Below are positions 51,726 to 59,301 of a stretch of DNA of 64,000 bases, one piece after another. The first letter of the stretch is position 1. Every line of letters starts with the position of its first letter. The DNA comes from Microbacterium sp. 1.5R (GTDB lineage Bacteria > Actinomycetota > Actinomycetes > Actinomycetales > Microbacteriaceae): assembly GCF_007667425.1 (NCBI RefSeq), contig NZ_VDRC01000001.1:1135379-1199378 (forward strand), given 5' to 3'. Made by a program: the position numbers and the translations under genes. The notes beneath the pieces were generated by a model. The model searched no databases and was not told the origin of the DNA. It saw only the letters and a list, made by a program, of their open reading frames with translations.

Positions 51726-52367
51726 ATGCCCGAGTTCCACACCCCTCCGATCTCGCCGATGGCGATCGCCTTCGATGCTGAGAAGCTCACGCTCTCTCCG
51801 GAGGGACCGACGCTCACACGTCGGATGTCCGACCTCGAAGGGCTCTTCCGCGACGCGGAGGCCTGGAAGAGCGCCGCCGCGGGCGAGAACCCCGTCGTCT
51901 ACACCGTCACCAGCTCTCCCGTTCCCGAGGTCGACCGCGAGCTGCCGCAGTCGATCACGACGATCATGCCGGGTGACACCTCCGGAGAGCTCTGGATGAC
52001 GAAGGGGCACCAGCATCCGAACCACCAGGGCGAGATCTACCTCGCCCTGACCGGCCGCGGCGGACTGCTCATGTTCGACGGCGAGCGCACCGAGTGGCTC
52101 GACATGCTCCCCGGCACGATCGGCTACATCCCGCCGGGGTGGGCGCACCGTTCCGTGAACACCGGCGACGAGCCCTACGCCTTCCTCGCCGTCTACCCCG
52201 GCGGCGCCGGACACGATTACGGATGGGTGCTCGAGAACGGCATGGGCTCGCGCGCCTACCGCGCGGCCGACGGCGTCGACCTGCGCCCGTACAGCCCCGA
52301 AGCCGCCCCCACGCCCGCGCCCGCAGACACCGACACCCCCGCGCCCACCCCGGCGTCGGCCGAATAG
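51726..52367 (+). CDS. Cupin-type glucose-6-phosphate isomerase family protein
   Basis: This 213-residue cupin belongs to the archaeal-type phosphoglucose isomerase family: VDRELPQSITTIMPGDTSGELWMTKGH region, metal motif GHQHPNHQGEIYLALTGRGG (H-x-H and downstream E) and PPGWAHRSVNTGDE with the third His. In bacteria such proteins often sit in sugar operons and isomerise an unusual aldose or ketose phosphate. The C-terminal ~40 residues (PTPAPADTDTPAPTP) are a disordered tail. GAGGAG precedes the ATG. First gene of a six-gene operon. Confidence 0.83.
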   Translation: MPEFHTPPISPMAIAFDAEKLTLSPEGPTLTRRMSDLEGLFRDAEAWKSAAAGENPVVYTVTSSPVPEVDRELPQSITTIMPGDTSGELWMTKGHQHPNHQGEIYLALTGRGGLLMFDGERTEWLDMLPGTIGYIPPGWAHRSVNTGDEPYAFLAVYPGGAGHDYGWVLENGMGSRAYRAADGVDLRPYSPEAAPTPAPADTDTPAPTPASAE

Positions 52368-52376
52368 GCTCCGGGC

Positions 52377-53879
52377 ATGATCATCGCTCACGACCTGGGC
52401 ACGACGGGCGACAAGGCGTCGCTGCATCACGACGACGGCCGCCTCGTCACCGCCGTCACCGTCGCCTATCCCGCGCACTTCGCGGCGGGCGGCATCGCCG
52501 AGCAGGATCCGGCGGACTGGTGGGGCGCGGTCGTCGACGCCACGCGCCAGTTGCTCGCGAAGGCCGATGTCTCCCCCGACACCGTCGTCGGCCTCGTGGT
52601 GAGCGGGCAGATGATGGGCACCGTGCTGCTCGACGCCCACGGCGCCCCCGTGCGTCCGGCCATCATCTGGGCCGACACCCGTTCGGGCGCGCAGACCCGC
52701 AGCCTCGAAGAGCGCCTCGGCGCCGAACACGCCTATCGCGTGCTCGGCCACCGTCTGAACCCGACGTACTCGCTCGAGAAGATCATGTGGGTGCGCGACA
52801 ACGAGCCCGAGGTCTTCGCGCGCGCACGACACTTCTGCGTCGCGAAGGACTACATCGTCTATCGCCTCACGGGCCGCCTCGCGACCGAGCGCTCCGACGC
52901 CTCCGGCACGAACGCCTACGATCAGGCCGCCGGCACGTGGTCCGCCGACGTGCTGGCCGCCGCAGGCCTCGATCCGGCTCTCTTCCCCGAGATCCTCGAG
53001 TCGACCACGGTCGCGGGCACGCTCACGGCGGATGCCGCAGACGCCCTCGGACTCCCCCGCGCGGTCCGCGTCGTGATGGGCGGCGGAGACGGCCCGCTCG
53101 CCGCGGTCGGCTCCGGCGTCGTCGCCCCCGAGGACGGGGCGTATGTGTGCCTCGGCACCTCGTCGTGGATCTCGTTCGCGAGCCTCGCCCCGCTGCACGA
53201 TCCGCAGATGCGCACCATGACCTTCGACAACGTCGTGCCGGGGTCGTTCGTGCCGACCGCCACGATGCAGGCCGGAGGGGCCTCGGTGCAGTGGATCGCC
53301 GAGGCGCTCTCCCCCGATCCCGCGCGCCCCGAGACCGCCCGCCTCACCGCCGACGCCGGAGGCGACCTCGACACCGAGGATCTCTACTTCCTCCCCTACC
53401 TGCTCGGCGAGCGGTCGCCGCTGTGGGACCCGGCAGCGCGCGGCGCGTTCGTCGGAATCGGCCGCCACCACACGAGGGCGCACCTCACGCGCGCCGTGCT
53501 CGAGGGCGTCGCCTTCAACCTCCTCACCTGCATCCACGCGTTCCGCGAATCCGGCGCGGCGATCGAGCGCATCGACGCGGTCGGCGGCGGCGCGCAGAGC
53601 GATGTGTGGCTCGGCATCCTCGCCGACGTCTGGGGGGTGCCCGTCCGGCGCCGCACGATCGTCGAGGAGGCCAACAGCCTCGGCGCCGCCGTGACCGGCG
53701 CGGTCGGCCTCGGTCTCGCCGACTTCTCGGCCGCTCGCGCCCTGAGCGAGGTGACGGCGGAGTTCACTCCGGATGCCGGGCGGCACGCCGTCTACGCGCA
53801 GCGGCACCCCCGGTTCACCGCCGCCTCGGATGCTCTCGCGCCCTGGTTCGCCGCCGCCCCGCAGGCTGCGAGCGACTGA
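52377..53879 (+). CDS. FGGY-family carbohydrate kinase
   Basis: This 500-residue kinase phosphorylates a sugar or polyol using ATP. Visible motifs are MIIAHDLGTTGDKASLHHDD (phosphate-1), ADTRSGAQTRSLEERLG, the substrate region GHRLNPTYSLEKIMWVRDNE, CLGTSSWISF and GGGAQSDVWLGILADVWGVPV. It looks like the xylulokinase branch, but the substrate residues do not decide between xylulose, erythritol, autoinducer-2 or others. It starts 10 bp after the cupin gene and its stop overlaps the next start. Confidence 0.88.
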   Translation: MIIAHDLGTTGDKASLHHDDGRLVTAVTVAYPAHFAAGGIAEQDPADWWGAVVDATRQLLAKADVSPDTVVGLVVSGQMMGTVLLDAHGAPVRPAIIWADTRSGAQTRSLEERLGAEHAYRVLGHRLNPTYSLEKIMWVRDNEPEVFARARHFCVAKDYIVYRLTGRLATERSDASGTNAYDQAAGTWSADVLAAAGLDPALFPEILESTTVAGTLTADAADALGLPRAVRVVMGGGDGPLAAVGSGVVAPEDGAYVCLGTSSWISFASLAPLHDPQMRTMTFDNVVPGSFVPTATMQAGGASVQWIAEALSPDPARPETARLTADAGGDLDTEDLYFLPYLLGERSPLWDPAARGAFVGIGRHHTRAHLTRAVLEGVAFNLLTCIHAFRESGAAIERIDAVGGGAQSDVWLGILADVWGVPVRRRTIVEEANSLGAAVTGAVGLGLADFSAARALSEVTAEFTPDAGRHAVYAQRHPRFTAASDALAPWFAAAPQAASD

Positions 53880-54835
53880 TGGGCGTGATCCTCGCCACGA
53901 GCAGGTCGTTCTCGGATGGCGACCTCGACCTCGTCGCCCGCGCGCGGGATGCCGGGCACGAGATCGTCCGCGGACCCGCCCATCACGGGCTCACGGAGCT
54001 CGGCCCGCTGCTGGCGGCCGCCGACGGCTGGATCGCCGGCACCGGACCCGTCACCGACGACCACCTCGCCGCAGCACCGAACCTCAAGGTCATCGCCCGG
54101 TACGGCGTGGGCACCGAGGCGGTCGACGTCGCAGCGGCCGAGCGCCGCGGGATCCCGGTGACCAACACCCCCGGCGCGAACGCCGATGCCGTCGCCGACC
54201 ACGCCGTCGGGCTCATGCTCGCGGCGCTGCGGTGCATCTCGGACGGAGATCGACGGGTACGCGCCGGCGACTGGAGCGTTCGCCGCGGTCGCGAGCTCGG
54301 CGCGGCGACGGTCGGGATCGTCGGCTTCGGTCGGATCGGCCAGGGAGTCGCCCGTCGACTGAGCGGCTTCGGCTGCGCGGTGCTCGCCGCGGACCCGTTC
54401 CTCGCGCCGGAGCGGGTCGTCGCGCTCGGCACGGTGCCCATCTCGCTCGACGACCTCTTCCGCACGGCCGATGTGGTCACGCTGCACGCCCCGGGCGGCC
54501 AGACGCTCGTCGATGCGGCGCGGCTCGACGGCATCCGCCCGGGCACCGTGCTCGTGAACACCGCGCGGCCCGACCTCATCGATGAGGATGCCGTCGCCAC
54601 GGCGCTCCGCGACGGGCGCCTCGGCGCCTACGCCGCCGACACCCTCGCCGGCGACACCGCCGCGAGCGGCAGCCCGCTGCTCGAGGCCGACCTCGCCGAA
54701 CGCGTCACCGTCACCCCTCATCTCGGCGCGCAGACCACACAGGCCGTCGACAACATGGGCTCGATGTCGCTCGACGACGTCCTCGCCGTCCTCGCGGGCT
54801 CGACGCCCGCCCACCTCGTCTCCTCCCGACCCTGA
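53879..54835 (+). CDS. D-isomer-specific 2-hydroxyacid dehydrogenase
   Basis: This 318-residue NAD-dependent enzyme has IARYGVGTEAVDVAAAERRG, the nucleotide-binding GIVGFGRIGQGVARRL, the catalytic Arg in VNTARPDLID and the catalytic His in VTPHLGAQTTQA. These place it with phosphoglycerate dehydrogenase-like sugar-acid reductases. Here it would act on a sugar-derived oxo or hydroxy acid. Start and upstream stop share one base (TGATG), so translation is coupled to the kinase. Confidence 0.86.
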   Translation: MGVILATSRSFSDGDLDLVARARDAGHEIVRGPAHHGLTELGPLLAAADGWIAGTGPVTDDHLAAAPNLKVIARYGVGTEAVDVAAAERRGIPVTNTPGANADAVADHAVGLMLAALRCISDGDRRVRAGDWSVRRGRELGAATVGIVGFGRIGQGVARRLSGFGCAVLAADPFLAPERVVALGTVPISLDDLFRTADVVTLHAPGGQTLVDAARLDGIRPGTVLVNTARPDLIDEDAVATALRDGRLGAYAADTLAGDTAASGSPLLEADLAERVTVTPHLGAQTTQAVDNMGSMSLDDVLAVLAGSTPAHLVSSRP

Positions 54836-54845
54836 AGGGCCCATC

Positions 54846-55790
54846 ATGACCATCACCGAGAACGCCACGGCGACCGGCGGCTACATGGGCTTCGTCGGGG
54901 TGAGCACCGGTTCGTCGTCGATCATGCAGGTGTTCCCGCGGTGGGCCGAGGTGCTGGGCCTGCCGACCACCGAGCTCGTCGGTCACGACCTGCCGATGGA
55001 CGCCGGACCGGCGCAGTACCGGGCGATGGTCGAGCAGATCCGCGACGACCCCCACCACCGCGGCGCTCTCGTGACGACCCACAAGATGAACGTCTTCGCC
55101 GCGGCATCCGATCTCTTCGACGAGCTCGACCCGTTCGCGGTGTCGTGCGCCGAGATCTCGAGCATCTCGAAGCGCGGCGACCGGCTGATCGGGCGCGCGA
55201 AGGACCCGATCACGGTCGACCTGGCACTGAACGACTTCCTGCCGTCCGACCACTTCGCCCGCACCGGGGCCGAGGTCGTCATCCTCGGCGCCGGCGGGTC
55301 GGGCACCGCCCTCAGCTGGGCGCTCGCCGAACGGGCCGACGCCCCCTCGAAGGTGACCGTGACGGCCCGCGATGACGAGAAGCTCGCGCACCTGCGCGAC
55401 GTGCACCGCCAGCACGGCACCCGCGACGGTTTCATCGAGTACGTGCGCACCGACGCCGTCGAGCAGGCCGCGGCCCTCGTGGCCGCAGCCCCGGCCGGGT
55501 CGCTCGTCGTGAACGCGACGGGACTCGGCAAGGACCGCCCCGGCTCTCCGCTGCCCGACGACGCGGTGTTCCCCGAGGACGCCTGGGTGTGGGAGTTCAA
55601 CTACCGCGGATCGCTGGAGTTCCTGCACCAGGCCCGCGCCCAGGACGCCGCGCGGGGGCTGCACGTGGTCGACGGCTGGCGCTACTTCATCCACGGCTGG
55701 TCGCAGGTGGTCGCTGACGTGTTCGAGATCGACCTCACGCCAGAGATCGTCGAGCGCCTCGCCGAGGCGGCGGAGTCGGCCAGGCGATGA
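54846..55790 (+). CDS. Shikimate-dehydrogenase-like oxidoreductase
   Basis: This 314-residue protein is an AroE relative but with an altered active site. The N-terminal domain has GFVGVSTGSSSIMQVFPRWA in place of the usual shikimate-binding SxS pattern, K80 in VTTHKMNVF and D120 in RAKDPITVD take the positions of the catalytic Lys-Asp pair, and the Rossmann loop is VVILGAGGSGTALSWAL. It lies inside a sugar operon, so the substrate is probably a cyclic polyol or keto sugar rather than shikimate. It begins 10 bp after the dehydrogenase gene. Confidence 0.83.
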   Translation: MTITENATATGGYMGFVGVSTGSSSIMQVFPRWAEVLGLPTTELVGHDLPMDAGPAQYRAMVEQIRDDPHHRGALVTTHKMNVFAAASDLFDELDPFAVSCAEISSISKRGDRLIGRAKDPITVDLALNDFLPSDHFARTGAEVVILGAGGSGTALSWALAERADAPSKVTVTARDDEKLAHLRDVHRQHGTRDGFIEYVRTDAVEQAAALVAAAPAGSLVVNATGLGKDRPGSPLPDDAVFPEDAWVWEFNYRGSLEFLHQARAQDAARGLHVVDGWRYFIHGWSQVVADVFEIDLTPEIVERLAEAAESARR

Positions 55791-56749
55791 TCCGCACGGT
55801 CCTCGGCGACGTGGATCCGGCGGAGCTCGGACCGACGAACTATCACGAGCACCTGTTCCAGGTCTCGCCGCTGCTGCCGGGCGACGAGCTCGACGACGAG
55901 GAGCGCTCCGGTGCCGAGGCGGCGCTGCTGCGCGACAGCGGGTTCGCGGCGATGGTCGACGCGACGCCGTTCGGACTCGGTCGCGACCCCGAGGCGCTCG
56001 CCCGCATCAGCGCGTCGACCGGGCTGCGCATCGTCGCGACGACCGGACGCCACCGCGAGGCGCACTACGTCGCCGACCACCCGACGAGAGCGATGGATGC
56101 CGAGACGCTCGCCGCGCGGTTCGCCCGCGAGATCGACGAGGGGATGCCGCGGGCCGACGCCGACCCCGACGGAGACCGCGCGAGCGGCCCGGACGGCTCG
56201 CGCGTGCGCGCCGGTCTACTGAAGGGCGGGATCGACTACTGGCGCATCAGCGCGTTCGAACGCACGACGCTGCGCGCCCTCGCCGCCGCGCAGCGTGCGA
56301 CGGACGCGGCGATCATGGTGCATCTGGAGTTCTGCACCGCGGCGCACGAGGTTCTCGATCTGCTTGCGGGAGAGGGGGTCTCGGCCCACCGGGTCGTGCT
56401 CGCGCACGCCGACCGCGACCCCGACCCCGGGTTGCACGCCTCGCTCGCCGAGCGCGGCGCCTACCTCGGGTACGACGGATTCGCGCGACCCCGCACGCGG
56501 TCTGATGCCGAGCTGCTCGCCCTCACCGAGGCCGTCATCGCGGCCGGCGCCGTGGACCGCGTGGTGCTCGGCGGCGACGTCGCCCGCTCGACCCGATACG
56601 TGTCGTACGGCGGCATGCCGGGCCTCGCCTATCTCGGGGAGCGGTACGTCCCACGACTGCGCGCGGCGGTCGGCGCCGACGCCGTCGATCGGATGCTGCG
56701 CGCCAACCCCGCCCGCCTGCTGACCCTCTCGTCCCCCGCCGGTCGTTGA
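55787..56749 (+). CDS. Phosphotriesterase-family metal hydrolase
   Basis: This 320-residue amidohydrolase-superfamily protein has a complete PTE-type metal site: H20-E-H22 in TNYHEHLF, K146 (carboxylysine) in LLKGGIDYW, H179, H207 in VLAHADRD and D264 in LGGDVARS. Such PTE homologues commonly act as lactonases on sugar lactones or phospho-lactones. The gene overlaps the shikimate-DH-like gene by ATGA. Its last residues (SSPAGR and the stop) come from a GTTGAGCGAGCG dispersed repeat, which suggests the 3' end has been remodelled. Confidence 0.85.
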   Translation: MIRTVLGDVDPAELGPTNYHEHLFQVSPLLPGDELDDEERSGAEAALLRDSGFAAMVDATPFGLGRDPEALARISASTGLRIVATTGRHREAHYVADHPTRAMDAETLAARFAREIDEGMPRADADPDGDRASGPDGSRVRAGLLKGGIDYWRISAFERTTLRALAAAQRATDAAIMVHLEFCTAAHEVLDLLAGEGVSAHRVVLAHADRDPDPGLHASLAERGAYLGYDGFARPRTRSDAELLALTEAVIAAGAVDRVVLGGDVARSTRYVSYGGMPGLAYLGERYVPRLRAAVGADAVDRMLRANPARLLTLSSPAGR

Positions 56750-56773
56750 GCGAGCGAAGCGAGACGAAACGCG
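56741..56773. repeat. GTTGAGCGAGCG repeat at the end of the phosphotriesterase gene
   Basis: The element GTCGTTGAGCGAGCGAAGCG followed by GAGACGAAACGCGCC supplies the PTE stop codon and the leader of the following small gene. It belongs to the same family as at 26.1, 44.7 and 47.4 kb. Confidence 0.75.
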
Positions 56774-56821
56774 CCACGCCCGACAGAACACCGCCCCCGC
56801 ATCAGAATCGAAGGAGCCCTC

Positions 56822-57118
56822 ATGACCGAACCGACCATCCTGCACGCGACCTTCACCGCGCGCCCAGGCGAGGGCGATCGCGTCGCCGAGCTGCTCTCCG
56901 ACTTCGCCGAGGGCGTGCGCGCCGAGGAGGGCAACGTCGTCTTCGACGCCACCCGCCTCGTTGACGACCCCGACCGCTTCTTCGTGTACGAGGTGTACCG
57001 CGACGAGGCCGCATTCCAGGCCCACCTCTCCTCGCCGGCCGGCGGCCCGTTCAACGAGGCGCTGCAGCAGCTCATCGTCGAACCGTCGTCGCAGCTCACG
57101 TTCCTGCGCCGCATCTGA
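56822..57118 (+). CDS. Small ABM-family (LsrG-like) monooxygenase/isomerase
   Basis: This 98-residue single-domain ABM protein (ILHATFTARPGEGDRVAELL ... FVYEVYRDEAAFQAHLSSP) resembles YgiN/LsrG-type enzymes. LsrG isomerises phosphorylated autoinducer-2 in enteric bacteria. Together with an FGGY kinase and a ribose/AI-2-like importer the resemblance is interesting, but the ABM fold is used for many reactions. AAGGAG precedes the ATG. Last gene of the operon, followed by a strong terminator. Confidence 0.83.
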   Translation: MTEPTILHATFTARPGEGDRVAELLSDFAEGVRAEEGNVVFDATRLVDDPDRFFVYEVYRDEAAFQAHLSSPAGGPFNEALQQLIVEPSSQLTFLRRI

Positions 57119-57153
57119 CGGCAACCCCTCCCCTCTCGACAGCGCCGCACGCA

Positions 57154-57187
57154 GAAGGGCCCCTCACCCGAAGGTGAGGGGCCCTTC
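57154..57187. terminator. Bidirectional terminator, 15-bp GC-rich hairpin
   Basis: A perfect 15-bp stem GAAGGGCCCCTCACC with loop CGAA and inverse arm, ending CTTCCTCGTTC. It separates the convergent sugar operon and ribose-type ABC genes. Confidence 0.9.
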
Positions 57188-57200
57188 CTCGTTCAGAGGA

Positions 57201-58208
57201 TCACTCGTACAGGACCGAGGCGATCTTCTCGTCTTCGAGGTTCGACTTGTCGTACCAGTACGAACCCGTGTCGTAGAACTCGTCGACCGACTCGCCGTTG
57301 GCGGCGTCGTACGCCGCCTGCACGACCTGCTCGCCGATGCCGATCGGGTCCTGCGTGATCGCGCCGGCCATGGTGCCGTCCTTGATGGCGTTGATCTGCG
57401 CCGCGCCGGAGTCGAAGCCGACGATCGTGATCTTGCCCTTCTCGAGGCCGAGCTCGTTCACGGCGTTCACGACGCCGATGGCCGAGCCCTCGTTGGTGCC
57501 GTAGATGCCCTTGAGGTCGGGGTGAGCCGCGATCAGCGTCTTCGCGATGTCGGCCGACTTCAGGTGGTCGCCGTCGCCGTACTGGATGTCGACGATGTCG
57601 ATGTCGGGGTAGTCCGACTCGATCTTCTCGACGAAGCCGTCGCGACGCTCGACACCAGTCGAGTTGATCTGCGAGTGGCCGACGATCGCGACCTCGCCCG
57701 ATCCGCCGATCAGGTCAGCCATGTGCTCGGCGGCGAGTGCGCCGGCGACCTTGCTGTCGGTGGCCGAGAGGCTGAGACCCACGTCGCCGTCGCACGGGGC
57801 GTCGAAGTACACGACGGGGATGTCCTTCGCCTTGGCCTGCTCGAGCGGGGCGACGCACGCCTCGGGGTCGAGGGCGGCGTACGCGATGGCGTTCGGGTTC
57901 TTGTCGATCGCGGCGGTCAGCATCTCGAGCTGCTGCGCGATCTCGGTCTCGGCCGCGGGGCCTTCGAACGTGATGCGCACACCGAGCTCCTCGGCCTTCT
58001 GCTCGGCGCCCTTCTTGACCGCCTGCCAGAACTGGTGCTGGAAGCCCTTCGAGACCATAGCGATGTACATCTCGCCGTCGCCGCTGCCTCCGCCGCTGCC
58101 GCTGCCGCCTTCTTCGATGACGTCACCGCCACCGCCGGCACAGCCGGCGAACACGAGGGCGGATGCGGCCACGAGTGCCGCGAATGCGGTCTTCTTGCCG
58201 AATTTCAT
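57201..58208 (-). CDS. Sugar-binding lipoprotein of a Rbs-type ABC importer
   Basis: This 335-residue type I periplasmic-binding protein has a lipoprotein signal (ALVFAGC, Cys23) and a Gly/Ser/Glu linker. The binding domain starts MYIAMVSKGFQHQFWQAVKK, with NAIAYAALDPEACVAPLEQA, IPVVYFDAP, LKGIYGTNEGSAIGVVNAV and ITIVGFDSGAAQINAIKDG, in line with ribose/galactose/autoinducer-2 binding proteins. The residue pattern alone does not settle the ligand. Last gene of the importer operon. Confidence 0.9.
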   Translation of the reverse strand: MKFGKKTAFAALVAASALVFAGCAGGGGDVIEEGGSGSGGGSGDGEMYIAMVSKGFQHQFWQAVKKGAEQKAEELGVRITFEGPAAETEIAQQLEMLTAAIDKNPNAIAYAALDPEACVAPLEQAKAKDIPVVYFDAPCDGDVGLSLSATDSKVAGALAAEHMADLIGGSGEVAIVGHSQINSTGVERRDGFVEKIESDYPDIDIVDIQYGDGDHLKSADIAKTLIAAHPDLKGIYGTNEGSAIGVVNAVNELGLEKGKITIVGFDSGAAQINAIKDGTMAGAITQDPIGIGEQVVQAAYDAANGESVDEFYDTGSYWYDKSNLEDEKIASVLYE

Positions 58209-58269
58209 GAAAACTCCATTGTTCTGTGTGGTGGGTGATTCTCGGTGAGGGTGGTGCTGTGAGGGTGGG

Positions 58270-59301
58270 TCAGGTGTGCTGCCGGTTGCGCAGCGAGTCG
58301 AGGAACACGGCGAGCAGCACGACGATGCCGACCACGATGTTCTGCCACTCGGTCTGGATCGAGAGGATGCGCAGGCCGTTGACGAGCACGCTCATGATGA
58401 GCGCGCCGATCACGGTGCCGAGGATCGAGCCTCGGCCACCGAGCAGCGAGGTGCCGCCGATGATCACGGCCGCGATGGCCTGCAGCTCGTACCCGGTGCC
58501 GATCTGCGGCTGCGCCGAGTCGAGGCGAGCGGCGATCACGATGCCGGCGACACCGGTGAAGGCGCCGGCGAACATGTAGATGAAGATCGTCCAGCGGCGG
58601 GTGTTGACGCCCGAGAGGCGCGTGGCCTCCTCGTTCGAGCCGATCGCGAAGGTGTACCGGCCGAGCAGCGTCTTCGACAGCACGAGCCAGGCGACGACGG
58701 CCAGCACGGCGGTGATGAGCACGGCGTTCGGGATGCCGGGGATGATGACGCCGAGTGCGATCTTCTTGAAGTCGGGAGCCGAGCTCGAGAAGTAGATCGG
58801 CGCGACGTTGGAGATCACGAGGGCGAGGCCGCCGGCGATCATCATCATCGCGAGGGTGGCGATGAACGGCGGGAGCCGCAGGAACGTGATGTTGATGCCG
58901 TTCACGAGGCCCATCAGCACACCGGTGAGCACGCCGCCGATGACGCCGATCCACACGGGCAGCCCGAGGTTCGTGACGATCACACCGGTCATCACGGCGC
59001 ACAGCGCCATGCCGGTTCCGATCGACAGGTCGATGCCCCCGGTGATGATCACGAAGGTGGTGCCGAGGGCGAGGATGCCGATGACGGCCGTCGAGAGCAG
59101 CACGGTCGCGATGTTGCTGAACGTGAAGAAGTTGGGGCTGGCGATCGAGAAGAAGATCACGAGCACGATCAGTGTGCCGAACGCGAGCGACTGCTGGACC
59201 TGGCGCTTGAGGAACCCGACGACGTCGCGCTTGTCGGTGTTCTCATCGAGGGCCGTCTGGATGATCGTCGTCGTGGACGATCCGTTCTGCGGAGCGCTCA
59301 T
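58270..59301 (-). CDS. Rbs-type ABC importer permease
   Basis: This 343-residue integral membrane protein has about eight to ten hydrophobic segments, including VVLFFIASPNFF-like and FVIITGGIDLSIGTGMALCAV, the EAA-equivalent loop and GRYTFAIGSNEEATRLSGVNTR, a hallmark of RbsC permeases. The C-terminus (GTVIGALIMSVLVNGLRILS ...) is standard. It overlaps the ATPase stop by TGATG and is followed 61 bp on by the binding protein. Confidence 0.9.
   Translation of the reverse strand: MSAPQNGSSTTTIIQTALDENTDKRDVVGFLKRQVQQSLAFGTLIVLVIFFSIASPNFFTFSNIATVLLSTAVIGILALGTTFVIITGGIDLSIGTGMALCAVMTGVIVTNLGLPVWIGVIGGVLTGVLMGLVNGINITFLRLPPFIATLAMMMIAGGLALVISNVAPIYFSSSAPDFKKIALGVIIPGIPNAVLITAVLAVVAWLVLSKTLLGRYTFAIGSNEEATRLSGVNTRRWTIFIYMFAGAFTGVAGIVIAARLDSAQPQIGTGYELQAIAAVIIGGTSLLGGRGSILGTVIGALIMSVLVNGLRILSIQTEWQNIVVGIVVLLAVFLDSLRNRQHT

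Noticed and set aside
52094..53876. Long frame of over 590 codons running through the kinase gene in another phase
   Set aside because: It reads as Arg/Pro/His-rich shadow sequence; only the part from 53879 (2-hydroxyacid dehydrogenase) has family motifs.
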